DNA from: Gracilibacillus lacisalsi DSM 19029
GTDB lineage: Bacteria; Bacillota; Bacilli; Bacillales; Amphibacillaceae
Direction: 5' to 3'
Assembly: GCF_000377765.1 (NCBI RefSeq)
Contig: NZ_KB898667.1
Span: 124,001 to 188,000, forward strand
DNA: 64,000 nucleotides
A program made the position numbers and the translations under genes. A model generated the notes under the pieces. The model was not told the DNA's origin. It did no database searches and saw nothing but the letters and a program-made list of their open reading frames with translations. Position 1 is the first letter of the stretch, and the number at the start of each line of letters is the position of its first letter. This document shows, one piece after another, positions 17,646 to 26,189 of this stretch.

Positions 17646-19205
17646 ATGGGACATAAAGTTGATCTGTCAGAAGTGATCGACTTCTCGGATGAGTTTAAAT
17701 CAAAGTCTGAAGATATAAAAGATAGTCTTTCAAAAGTGGAACAAGACATAGAAGAAATCTGTAATATGACTACTTTTTCAGGGGAAACTGCAGATCAAGC
17801 CAAATTATATTTTAGAGACCTTCATCTTACTGTCTTAACAACATTTGATGGAGTCTTTACGGATTTATATGAGAATTTGAACAAACATATTGAGACCTTC
17901 CAATCAAGAGTAGATGAAAGTAGTAGCACCATTATAGAAAGTAATTATGTTAGAGATACAATGGAAGATGTCAGTGAGGACTATGAAGCTTTACAAACAC
18001 ACCATGATTCAGTAAGTAGCACTATTAGCAGTATCTCAGATATTAGTAGTGCAACCACTCCTTCTTTCGTTGCAATCATTAATGACAAACATTCTGTCAT
18101 TAATGTAGGAGATAATTTACAAGAAGATTTAGATTCGTTTACAACGACAGGAAGAAGTAGCAACTCGCAAACAGAAGAGTTATTAAAGGAAATCAAAACT
18201 ACGCTGAATAATGCTGGAGCTGTGAGTGGAAGTGCTCGGTTTACGGATTATAAAGGAGACTCTAGAACTTCAGGATTAGCAGTGCTAAAAGGTTACAATG
18301 AAGGTATTGCGAATTCAGGGGAAGTAGATCTAGAGTCTATTCGATATATGTCTATGTATGAGATTGAACAGACAAAAGAAGATGCATTAAAGGATATGGA
18401 TGAAACAAGTCAAAAAATTTTAAATAGTGCTTACACCGATTTAAAGAATGGAAAAATTGATAGAGATACTTACTATAATATATTCTCAACGATGGGTAAA
18501 TCTACTAAAAAATTAAGTGAAGAAGAACTTAATGAAGAAGTGCCGAAAGATGTTATCGAGTATTTATATAAAAATAAAGGGAAAATTGGTCTAGACTTTA
18601 TAGTAAATTTTACTGCTGATTCGGCGGAACATATTGGAAAGGAATTAAAAATGATATCAAAAAAAGCCGGGAAGGTAGCAACCCATATTAAAAGTATAGG
18701 TGAATTATTTAGTACAATCTCTGGTAAAACGAGTGGGGTAGTTACGAAAGTTGGGCATGCAGCAGCAAAAACGTCAAATCACCTATCGGATTCTGGTAAA
18801 TTTTTACTAGGTGCAGGAAAAACTTTGGGAAGGAGTTTTATAGCAGTTAGTGCAGGAGTTGGAATGTATGAAGACATATTTGAAAAGGACAAAACCATCG
18901 GAGAGGCAGTAGCACATAATTTAACTAGTGTCGGAGTTGGCTTAGTAGGTGGAGCAGCAGGTTTAGGACTAGCAGGATTATTAGCAACAAATCCAATTGG
19001 TTGGACTGTTGGTTTAGGAATTGGTTTAACATGGTCTTTTAATTATGCTTATGACAACAATGTTTTGGGGCTTCAAGATGGCCTAGATGCTGCAGGTCAA
19101 AAATTGTCTGAATTCGGTAACGAGATTTTGGATTCTGCTAAAGATGCAGGAAAAGCCATTAGTAAGGGGCTAGATGCAATAAATCCAATGAGTTGGGCAT
19201 GGTGA
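17646..19205 (+). CDS. LXG-domain type VII toxin with TspA-like pore-forming C-terminus
   Basis: 519 residues. The N-terminal ~200 residues (GHKVDLSEVIDFSDEF...) are the helical LXG targeting domain. A linker follows, then a C-terminal toxin region with a glycine-rich hydrophobic segment at about 425-465 (VGLVGGAAGLGLAGLLATN) and the tail DAINPMSWAW. No nuclease or deaminase motif is visible. Glycine-zipper C-termini next to DUF443 immunity genes are known from Staphylococcus aureus TspA, which depolarises membranes of competitors; I infer the same here. The stop is 6 bases from the immunity gene ATG. Confidence 0.85.
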   Translation: MGHKVDLSEVIDFSDEFKSKSEDIKDSLSKVEQDIEEICNMTTFSGETADQAKLYFRDLHLTVLTTFDGVFTDLYENLNKHIETFQSRVDESSSTIIESNYVRDTMEDVSEDYEALQTHHDSVSSTISSISDISSATTPSFVAIINDKHSVINVGDNLQEDLDSFTTTGRSSNSQTEELLKEIKTTLNNAGAVSGSARFTDYKGDSRTSGLAVLKGYNEGIANSGEVDLESIRYMSMYEIEQTKEDALKDMDETSQKILNSAYTDLKNGKIDRDTYYNIFSTMGKSTKKLSEEELNEEVPKDVIEYLYKNKGKIGLDFIVNFTADSAEHIGKELKMISKKAGKVATHIKSIGELFSTISGKTSGVVTKVGHAAAKTSNHLSDSGKFLLGAGKTLGRSFIAVSAGVGMYEDIFEKDKTIGEAVAHNLTSVGVGLVGGAAGLGLAGLLATNPIGWTVGLGIGLTWSFNYAYDNNVLGLQDGLDAAGQKLSEFGNEILDSAKDAGKAISKGLDAINPMSWAW

Positions 19206-19211
19206 TTGTTT

Positions 19212-19859
19212 ATGAAGTGTGAAGTGCAACGTGTGTATAAGAATCCAAGATTTCGAATATTAAAGATTGATGAAGAGAGCTATATCTTAGATATGGGCAA
19301 GTCAATCTGGAAAACGATTTTCCCTTTTCTAACATGGATAGTACCAAATACAATCTATAAAGTGGATGGGGAAGAAATCAATAGTAAGATGAAGCACATA
19401 GAGAGAGATAAATCAAACGATACAAGTCTTGGAATACTAGGAACAGGAATAGGGATATTTTTAGCATATATGTTAAGACCATTAACAGATTATTTTAATA
19501 TTCAAAGTACCATGTTAGTAAATAGTGTTTTAGCAACTTTGATGCTCTTATTAGTGGTAGGAGTACGCAGATTTATAAGCAATAGACATAAAAAAAATTT
19601 TTATAATTTGATCGAGTCGGGTTCTTTATATAAAAGAACTATTTGGATCAAACCGCAGTCGTTTAAACACTTTATACAAGTCTTGTCTATATATTTGTTA
19701 ATATTATGTGTTTTTCTTTTTGATATTATATTATTTATCACAGATGGAAATATGATGTTGTTAATTGTGGCAACTTTCTTCTTATTTACCCTATCAATTC
19801 TTAATGGAACAACTGTAATAAATGGTCAAACTACAGTGAAATTCAAATCATATAGATAA
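19212..19859 (+). CDS. DUF443-type membrane immunity protein, copy 1
   Basis: 215 residues. The soluble N-terminus (FRILKIDEESYILDM, FPFLTWIVPNTIYKV) is typical of DUF443 tandem five-helix proteins, followed by about four to five membrane helices (from residue 75). In S. aureus a DUF443 protein, TsaI, protects against TspA. Here it directly follows the toxin; the ATG at 19212 lies just behind the toxin stop (a TTG at 19206 is the alternative). Role inferred: immunity to the LXG toxin. A diverged second copy lies at 21846. Confidence 0.82.
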   Translation: MKCEVQRVYKNPRFRILKIDEESYILDMGKSIWKTIFPFLTWIVPNTIYKVDGEEINSKMKHIERDKSNDTSLGILGTGIGIFLAYMLRPLTDYFNIQSTMLVNSVLATLMLLLVVGVRRFISNRHKKNFYNLIESGSLYKRTIWIKPQSFKHFIQVLSIYLLILCVFLFDIILFITDGNMMLLIVATFFLFTLSILNGTTVINGQTTVKFKSYR

Positions 19860-19904
19860 CAAGCAAATTAATATATCTAGAAATTGAAAATAGGAGGAAT
19901 AAGT

Positions 19905-20213
19905 ATGTTACCAATAGGTTCAATTGTATATCTGAATGAAGGAACAAGTAAATTAATGGTTTTAAATAGAGGCCCGATAATTGAAATAGAGGGTGAAAAC
20001 CAAATGTTTGATTATTCTGGATGTTTATATCCGCAGGGGTTAGTTCCAGACAACGTCTTTTATTTTAATCATGAGAATATAGATCAAGTAGTGTTTGAAG
20101 GATTTCAAGATGAGGAAGAAGAACGTTTTCAGAAGTTGTTTAACGATTGGAAAGTAGAAAATAAGGAAAGTTATGTTGAGGGAAAAGTAAACGGACCGCT
20201 TGATAAGGTATAA
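19905..20213 (+). CDS. DUF4176 protein
   Basis: 102 residues from the ATG at 19905 with ATAGGAGGAA upstream. The pattern LPIGSIVYLNEGTSKLMVLNRG, FDYSGCLYPQG, YFNHENIDQVVFEG and the EEEERF tail are characteristic of DUF4176, a small soluble family that recurs in type VII effector loci of Firmicutes. Its role is unknown; suggestions include chaperone or accessory functions. It lies between the immunity gene and a fragment of a lipoprotein gene. Confidence 0.8.
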   Translation: MLPIGSIVYLNEGTSKLMVLNRGPIIEIEGENQMFDYSGCLYPQGLVPDNVFYFNHENIDQVVFEGFQDEEEERFQKLFNDWKVENKESYVEGKVNGPLDKV

Positions 20214-20215
20214 AC

Positions 20216-20299
20216 ATGATTAGATATTTAATTATGGAATTAACGGAAGAGAATATTGACTTAAAATTAGATAACTATGATTTGGAACTATGCGAATAG
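20216..20299 (+). pseudogene. remnant of a lipoprotein-like C-terminus
   Basis: A 27-codon open stretch ends MELTEENIDLKLDNYDLELCE then stop. This closely parallels the end of the lipoprotein at 21013-21675 (MDLTEENIDIRLDHTEVELED). It has no upstream ribosome site or lipoprotein front end. I read it as the 3' tail of a deleted sister gene. Confidence 0.6.
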
Positions 20300-20306
20300 G
20301 AGGAAG

Positions 20307-20345
20307 GGCAAAGAAGCAGATGTTCTTGTTTCTTTGCCTTCTTTT
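20307..20345 (+). terminator. intrinsic terminator after the toxin operon
   Basis: GGCAAAGAA (20307-20315) pairs perfectly with TTCTTTGCC (20330-20338), followed by a T-rich run. It closes the essC-toxin-immunity-DUF4176 stretch. Confidence 0.75.
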
Positions 20346-20528
20346 AGGTGGGGGTAGTATTAGGTGAACTAAAATGCGAGAAGAAGCTGTCAAACAATTA
20401 TTTTCGTGATTCTTCAATTATTATACCATCACTATCAAATTCAGGAATTCCACTATAGAATTGTTCAGTTCTGAGCCCCCTATTCCTATCAATCGAATTA
20501 AGTTACAACGGTCTGGTGATAATTAATT

Positions 20529-20855
20529 ATGAAGAGATTTTTAACATATCCTTTCAGAATAGGCATACAAGAAATCAGAGAAAATAAGCAATTAATAAAG
20601 AAGTCTAAAGATTTAAGTTCTAAAGTAAATATTTACCCATTTATGTATGCGGCATATATGTATTTATTAATAATGTCGATCATGTATATTACGGTTATTT
20701 ATATATTAATTGGTTCTATTTTTGATCCCATTGGATTTATTATTTTAATACCAACAATACTAACTACTTGGATATTTACTCTTATATATACAAAGGTTTT
20801 TCCTAAGACAAAGAAGTATTATTTAGAAAGTAACGGATTTTATAAAAATGACTGA
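20529..20855 (+). CDS. 108-residue protein with two membrane helices
   Basis: A basic N-terminal third (RFLTYPFRIGIQEIRENKQL, KKSKDLSSKV) is followed by two strongly hydrophobic segments (about 42-67 and 70-92) and a short basic tail. I do not recognise the family. There is no strong ribosome site (GGTGATAATTAATT precedes the ATG). Its place inside the immunity island suggests an accessory or immunity-like membrane protein, but that is only context. Confidence 0.5.
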   Translation: MKRFLTYPFRIGIQEIRENKQLIKKSKDLSSKVNIYPFMYAAYMYLLIMSIMYITVIYILIGSIFDPIGFIILIPTILTTWIFTLIYTKVFPKTKKYYLESNGFYKND

Positions 20856-21012
20856 ATATAACGCTGATAAGAAAATAGGGACTAGATCATATTATATTAC
20901 TTTGTAGATTGATAAGATTCAATCTCATCAATAAAAGTTAGTAATAAGAATGACTAAAAAGTATAATTCAAAAATTGAGAACTATTTTAAGATCAGGAGG
21001 TTAAATTATAAA

Positions 21013-21675
21013 TTGAAAAAACTATTTATATATATAGCGGTTGTTTCATTTATCGCAGGATGCAGTAACTTGGATGAGGACATGGTAACAGATGAAACAA
21101 ATACTGAGGCTGAGGAGGAACCGGTTGAATCTAGTACGAAAACAGCAAAAGAAGTAGAAGTAACGGAAGAATTAGATGATTCTGAAAGTAAAGCAACAGT
21201 GGGGTCTTCTGATAAATCACAGTCAAGTGAAGTTCCAGACTTAAAATTACAGGTTACAAAAGTAGATGAAGAACAAGGAATAACCATTGAAAACAATGAA
21301 ATGTATAGTCAATTAAATGAAGTTATTAAAGCAGACCCTAAAGCGGGTTTTCCTAATGACTTTAGTGTATATCCGCGTGATCTTGTGTATAACGAAGATG
21401 GTGGGATTTCAATACTCTTCCTTGGTGTGAATCGATTAGACGCACCAATTCAAAGTATTTATTTTCAACTTACATTGGGCAAGCAAAATGATAATTACAT
21501 CTTTGAAAATAAGCCTGTGACTTTACATGAAGAAGAATTCGGTAAAATTGAAACAGATAGTGCTGTACCTTTTTTATTAGATGTTAATCCAGAAGATGAA
21601 GAGATATTTATGGACTTAACAGAAGAGAATATTGATATAAGGTTAGATCACACTGAAGTAGAGCTAGAGGATTAG
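21013..21675 (+). CDS. predicted lipoprotein in the type VII island
   Basis: The TTG at 21013 follows AGGAGG (20995-21000) and gives MKKLFIYIAVVSFIAGCSN, a type II signal peptide with lipobox FIAGC. An in-frame ATG at 20950 would bury this signal and has no ribosome site. The mature protein (about 200 residues) starts with an acidic Glu/Thr/Ser linker, followed by a beta-rich domain. Surface lipoproteins near LXG genes may protect from, or partner with, secreted toxins; the role here is not known. Two look-alike C-terminal tails elsewhere (20216-20299 and about 25226-25258) suggest former copies. Confidence 0.72.
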   Translation: MKKLFIYIAVVSFIAGCSNLDEDMVTDETNTEAEEEPVESSTKTAKEVEVTEELDDSESKATVGSSDKSQSSEVPDLKLQVTKVDEEQGITIENNEMYSQLNEVIKADPKAGFPNDFSVYPRDLVYNEDGGISILFLGVNRLDAPIQSIYFQLTLGKQNDNYIFENKPVTLHEEEFGKIETDSAVPFLLDVNPEDEEIFMDLTEENIDIRLDHTEVELED

Positions 21676-21679
21676 GGTA

Positions 21680-21840
21680 CTAGGTGAAGGATTGGAAGCA
21701 ATTAACCCTATGAATTGAGCGTGGTAAAATTTATGAAATGTGAAGGGCCCGGAGAAGCAATTGGAGATCTTGCCAAAAAGGCTGGTGAGTCAATTAGTAA
21801 GGGTGTAGATGCAATAAATCCAATGAATTGGGGGTGGTAA
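21680..21840 (+). pseudogene. two toxin-tail remnants upstream of the second immunity gene
   Basis: The first stretch (21680-21727) reads LGEGLEAINPMN, stop, AW, stop, matching the intact toxin ending DAINPMSWAW but with TGG turned to TGA. The second (21733-21840) begins MKCEG, the start of the immunity protein, then runs in frame into AIGDLAKKAGESISKG and ends DAINPMNWGW. The corresponding toxin end is SAKDAGKAISKGLDAINPMSWAW. These are 3' ends of lost LXG toxin genes left in front of an orphan immunity gene. Confidence 0.8.
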
Positions 21841-21845
21841 AAGTT

Positions 21846-22493
21846 ATGAAGTGTGAAGTACAACGTTTACATAATAATGTTAGATTTAGAATTTTAGATA
21901 TCAATGAAGAAAGATATATATTAGATATGAACCAGTCAATATGGAAAATACTTTTTCCTTTTTTAACATGGATAACGCCTAATAAGATTTATAAAATTAA
22001 TAAACAAGCAACCGATAAAAAACTGAAATTTTCAAAAGAAGATCCTATGAATAATAATACGAATACTATTCTAACTACGGGGGTAGCAATTATTATAGCT
22101 AATTTACTTAGGCCATTAGCAGATGCTTTCAATATACAAAGTACTCCAGGAATTAACCTTACTATTTCTTTAATTGTAATAATGTTTGTAATTATATTAC
22201 GAATCTACTTAAGTAGTAGAAATAAAAGAAAATTTGAATTACTTATTAAAACTGATAGGGATTCTAAGAAGTTCGTATGGATTAGACCAAATTCTTTTAA
22301 ACAAGTTTTTCAATGTTTTTTAGCGTATGTATTTTGCTTAGTTTTCTCCATAATAAGTTTTTGGGCATTTATTCAGTTAGGAAATATGATAATGTTATTT
22401 ATTGCAACGCTTACTTTATTAATTGTATCAATATCTAATACTTTAACTGTTCTAGATGGAATTACAAAAGTAAGATTTAAGATGACTGGCTAA
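21846..22493 (+). CDS. DUF443-type membrane immunity protein, copy 2 (orphan)
   Basis: 215 residues, the same length as copy 1 at 19212 and clearly paralogous: MKCEVQR start, FRILDINEERYILDM, FPFLTWITPNKIYKI, LLRPLADAFNIQST and a final VLDGITKVRFK. Four to five membrane helices are predicted. Its cognate toxin gene is reduced to the tail just upstream, so it is an orphan immunity gene, presumably guarding against variant toxins of related strains. ATG at 21846 is the start aligned with copy 1. There is no good ribosome site, so expression is uncertain. Confidence 0.8.
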   Translation: MKCEVQRLHNNVRFRILDINEERYILDMNQSIWKILFPFLTWITPNKIYKINKQATDKKLKFSKEDPMNNNTNTILTTGVAIIIANLLRPLADAFNIQSTPGINLTISLIVIMFVIILRIYLSSRNKRKFELLIKTDRDSKKFVWIRPNSFKQVFQCFLAYVFCLVFSIISFWAFIQLGNMIMLFIATLTLLIVSISNTLTVLDGITKVRFKMTG

Positions 22494-22665
22494 TTATATA
22501 ACTTCTTTATATTAATTTTTCAATAACGAAAAGTATAACATATATGTTGGTTCGCTTCTGTGCTAAAAAGCATTTACTTTTGTAGCAACTGCTTTGCTTC
22601 TATACCTAGAAAGTTGTTGCAATAAACTAGCATGTTGCTTTAGCTCATGATAGGAGTTTTTTATT

Positions 22666-23439
22666 GTGTTTTTAGACAAATTAAAAGAAGAAGATTTTTA
22701 TGTATTAAGAGGTGCTTTAGCATCTGGTAGACAAAGTCCGAATAATTTTGGTGGTATGTTTACTTTGACTATTTTTCTTCAAGCGTTAATGGTTTTTTTA
22801 GCGCATGTTGTAGTAGGATACGACTCACAATTCCCTTATAAAAATATTATTTTACGGGTTCATTCCACCATTACTATTCTGATAATTATATTATCCGTGA
22901 TATTTTCCATTCCAACTGTTTATAAGAAAATGGAAGTTTTTCAGTATCTCATTAGTATTATAATCTCTCAGAACCTTTCTGGAATTACTCCATTCTTTTT
23001 CGCGATACACATTTTAGGAAGTATTAATGTTTCTATAACGTCTTTAATTTTAGCTTCGATTTTAACATTGATACTAGGTTTATTGGTATTTGTTGTTACT
23101 AGTGTAAGATTTTATTTATTATTAACAAAAGGAGAATATAGAAAGGGAACTAGTAGGGATCAAACACGTCAAAAATTCGAGGCGAAGTCGTTCTTACCTC
23201 ATGTAGTTATAGGCGGTTTGGGAATAGTTTATTTTATTCAATTTATTACTAGTAATGTTAGTAGGATTGAATTGAACTCTTTAATGATAGGAATAATTGG
23301 TATCATATTGTTCTATGGAATGATGTTTGTACTTCCCGAACAATTAGTAATACTCTATTGTAAAAAGAGATTCAAAAGCTTTAATTTCAACAAAGAGGGA
23401 AATATTTATCCAATGGGGTCTGGCGAAAAGGTGGGTTAA
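22666..23439 (+). CDS. six-helix membrane protein, immunity-island paralogue 1
   Basis: 257 residues, GTG start behind TAGGAG. The conserved front EEDFYVLRGALASGRQSPNNFGG is followed by about six membrane helices and a conserved end LPEQLVILYCKKRFKSFNF. I do not recognise the family. It is nearly the same length as, and highly similar to, the next gene. Arrays of membrane proteins next to LXG toxin genes often encode immunity proteins. That role is plausible here, but nothing else shows it. Confidence 0.75.
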   Translation: MFLDKLKEEDFYVLRGALASGRQSPNNFGGMFTLTIFLQALMVFLAHVVVGYDSQFPYKNIILRVHSTITILIIILSVIFSIPTVYKKMEVFQYLISIIISQNLSGITPFFFAIHILGSINVSITSLILASILTLILGLLVFVVTSVRFYLLLTKGEYRKGTSRDQTRQKFEAKSFLPHVVIGGLGIVYFIQFITSNVSRIELNSLMIGIIGIILFYGMMFVLPEQLVILYCKKRFKSFNFNKEGNIYPMGSGEKVG

Positions 23440-23578
23440 GAATGATATAGAACATTAATATTTTAAAATGTGAGTGAATGTTTTAAAAACAATAAATAAA
23501 ATTGGATGATATGATGACAAATAATTTGCTGCAATAAGCTAGTAGGTTGATTAGTCCTATATCAAGGAGTTTTTTAAT

Positions 23579-24352
23579 GTGTTTTTAGATAAATTGAAAG
23601 AAGAGGATTTTTATGTTTTAAGAGGTGCTTTAGAATCTGGCAGGCAAAGTCCAAATAATTTTGGTGGTATGATAACATTAGGCATATTTCTTCAAGTATT
23701 AATGGTTTCTATAACCCATATAGTATTAGGGTACGAATCACAACTTCCAAATAAAACAACCATTTTTTTGATTCATTCCATTTTTACTATTGCGATCATT
23801 ATACTATCAGCTATATTTGCTATTCCCTCTGTTTACAAAAAAAGGGAAGTTTCTCAGTATCTTGTTAGTATTGTAGTTTCACAAAATATTTTTGGAATTA
23901 CTCCTTATTTTTGGACACTACACACTATTGGACGGACTGATGCAACTATAGCCTCTTTAATATTTGCTACTATTTTAACGTTAATACTTGGATTATTGGT
24001 GTTTATTGTAACTTGTATAAGGTTCAATTTGCTATTAAAACAAGGAAAATATAGAAAAGGTAGAAGTAAAGGGCAAACTCGTCAAAAATTTGAAGCAAAA
24101 TCGTTCCTACCACATGCAGTTATAGGTGGATTAGGAATATTTTATTTTATTCAATTTTTTGTTAGTCATGTCAGTAGGATTGAAATTAATTTTCTAATGT
24201 TTGGTATAATTGGTATGCTACTGTTTTATGGGATGATCTTCGTATTACCCGAACAATTAGTCATACTGTATTGTAAAAAGAGATTCAAAAGCTTTAATTT
24301 CAACAAAGAGGGAAATATTCATCCAATGGGATCAGGTGAAAAGGTGGGCTAA
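23579..24352 (+). CDS. six-helix membrane protein, immunity-island paralogue 2
   Basis: 257 residues, GTG start, a close tandem duplicate of the gene at 22666. The N-terminal ~30 and C-terminal ~45 residues are almost identical (EEDFYVLRGALESGRQSPNN, KKRFKSFNFNKEGNIHPMGSG), while the membrane helices between have diverged. About 55 bases of upstream sequence are also duplicated, including TGCAATAA and AGGAGTTTTTT. Variation concentrated in the middle is what one expects if the membrane part recognises variable partners. Confidence 0.75.
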   Translation: MFLDKLKEEDFYVLRGALESGRQSPNNFGGMITLGIFLQVLMVSITHIVLGYESQLPNKTTIFLIHSIFTIAIIILSAIFAIPSVYKKREVSQYLVSIVVSQNIFGITPYFWTLHTIGRTDATIASLIFATILTLILGLLVFIVTCIRFNLLLKQGKYRKGRSKGQTRQKFEAKSFLPHAVIGGLGIFYFIQFFVSHVSRIEINFLMFGIIGMLLFYGMIFVLPEQLVILYCKKRFKSFNFNKEGNIHPMGSGEKVG

Positions 24353-24535
24353 TAGTTGTAAAAACCACTAAAATTAGAAGATGTCATAACTTATCAAATC
24401 AGATTTATGCTCAGATTTTGGTATGGCTAATTGGTTTTGATGTTGCGGCTAATGGATTTATGAAAAAAGCTAATTTTCCATATCTGCAATAAATATAGTG
24501 AAAGGCTATTTCCTTTAAAAAAAGGAGTGTGTTTT

Positions 24536-24906
24536 ATGTTTAAAAAATTATCTGAAAGGGACTTCTTAGTGTTGCGCAAGAATTTTGAATCTGAAAGGCA
24601 AAAGCCTTCACAATTAGGTAAATATTTTGGGTTATTATATTTCTACAAGCTGTTATGTTTCTTTTAGAGTTCTTTATAGGAGGCTATTCAATTTTCCAGA
24701 GTATTGATACTATTATTAAGACTCATTTATCAATTTCAGTTGTTTTAAGTGTTGTTTCCATTGTTTATTCCATCCCTGTTGTCTATAAAAAGTCTCAAAA
24801 GATGCAATATTTAATATTTCTGTTAGTTGCTCATAATTTGTTTGCAGCTTCAACCTATATAACTGATTTTCGAGAAGAGGTGCTAAGTAAGAAGTGTTCA
24901 ATTTGA
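24536..24906 (+). pseudogene. frameshifted, truncated six-helix paralogue
   Basis: ATG at 24536 with AAAGGAG gives MFKKLSERDFLVLRKNFES, matching the family front, but the frame ends at a TAG at 24665. The downstream frame (from about 24629, VIIFLQAVMFLLEFFIGGYS) continues the family match, so one base appears to be lost near the GGG at about 24629-24631. The homology ends around 24870 and the last three helices and conserved tail are absent. A decayed third copy. Confidence 0.8.
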
Positions 24907-25341
24907 CCACTTACTAGTATATGAAACTACATAATTGCGCATGAATTCGAAAGTGGAGTACATTAATTACAAGGTTTAATTCCATACTAAAGGGATATAT
25001 CAATATCATTTTTTCTCAGTTTTCTCATCTAAAGGCGAGAATAAATTTGTTTATTTTACCTACTGTCTCCGGATAAATAATCCTGTTTAATTCAGAGAGG
25101 TAACGGAAATTGGGTTTTAAGAGTGATTTAATCTAAGAGAAGCATTAGTATTAAGACAAGCTGATGAAGCAAAGGATTTTTATGCTACATTTGAAAGAAT
25201 ACAACAATATTCGAATGAAAATGATTCACACTGAAGTAGAGATAGAGGAGTAAAATATCAGGTGAAGGAGAATAAATTTTTCTTGCCTATTTTTTAATCG
25301 TCCATAGCATAGAAATCTTTTAAGTTCTAATTGGGATAATA
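24907..25341 (+). pseudogene. degenerate region with small remnants, including a lipoprotein tail
   Basis: No intact gene. At about 25226-25258 the reading MIHTEVEIEE then stop, followed shortly by AGGTGAAGGA, mirrors the end of the lipoprotein gene and the bases after it (HTEVELED, stop, AGGTGAAGGA at 21649-21691). Just before it a different frame reads LREALVLRQADEAKDFY, which I cannot place. The rest is AT-rich filler between duplicated genes. Confidence 0.45.
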
Positions 25342-25359
25342 TTGAGGGTGGTCTTTAGT

Positions 25360-26184
25360 ATGTTAAACAATTTAAATGAAGAGTACTTTTTAGTTTTAAG
25401 ACGACCTCTTGAATCAAAAAGGCAAAGTCCTAAATCATTAGGCTCCATTTTAATATTGTCAATATTTCTTCAAGCTTTTTTACTATTTTTAGAGTTTTTT
25501 GTAGGTGGGTTCTCAAATTACCCATCTAAAGATTTAATTGTAAAGATTCATTTAATTGCATCATCAATATTAGCAACAATATCTGTGATTTATTCGATAC
25601 CATATATATATTTGCGTTCACAAAGGGTTGAGTACTTTGTAAGTATGTTGGTATCTCAAAATTTATTTGGGGTTTCAGTTTATCTGATTTCTCTAATGGC
25701 AGTAGGGACTATATTGTCAAACGAGGACTCTCTTTTACAATTTACTTATATGACATTATTGATAGGTGGAATCGTAATTATAATAACATTTGTTCGTTTT
25801 ATTATTTTGTTAAATAACGGATTCTATCGGAAGGGTTCTAAAAAAGATAAACAGCGTGGGAAATTTGAAAAAACATCTTATTTGCCTGTAGTTATTCTAA
25901 TAGGGATAAGTATATCTTTTGTTATACAATTTCTAATTAGAAACTTTAATACAGGTCATTATGATGTAATGTTTGTGATAATACTTTCCATAGTAATTTT
26001 TTTGGTAATGTTATTTATCCTTCCAGAACAACTAGTCATACTTTATTACAAGTTCCGGTTTGATAGCTTTAATTATGAACTAAACGGCAGATTAAAGCCA
26101 GTAAAAGACGAAAATGGAAAAATGATACCCGAAGAGAAATTAGATTCTTATTTTAGACAGAAAACAAAGGCAGGTTCGGAGTGA
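25360..26184 (+). CDS. six-helix membrane protein, immunity-island paralogue 4
   Basis: 274 residues from the ATG at 25360 (GAGGGTGG upstream). It shares the family front (EEYFLVLRRPLESKRQSP) and the LPEQLVILYYKFRFDSFNY end with the genes at 22666 and 23579, but is more diverged and has a longer charged tail. It is closest to the frameshifted copy at 24536 (FLEFFVGGFS versus LLEFFIGGYS). Six membrane helices are predicted. The stop overlaps the region just before the next gene, so the two are translationally linked. Function unknown; immunity is the contextual guess. Confidence 0.75.
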   Translation: MLNNLNEEYFLVLRRPLESKRQSPKSLGSILILSIFLQAFLLFLEFFVGGFSNYPSKDLIVKIHLIASSILATISVIYSIPYIYLRSQRVEYFVSMLVSQNLFGVSVYLISLMAVGTILSNEDSLLQFTYMTLLIGGIVIIITFVRFIILLNNGFYRKGSKKDKQRGKFEKTSYLPVVILIGISISFVIQFLIRNFNTGHYDVMFVIILSIVIFLVMLFILPEQLVILYYKFRFDSFNYELNGRLKPVKDENGKMIPEEKLDSYFRQKTKAGSE

Positions 26185-26189
26185 TTCGG

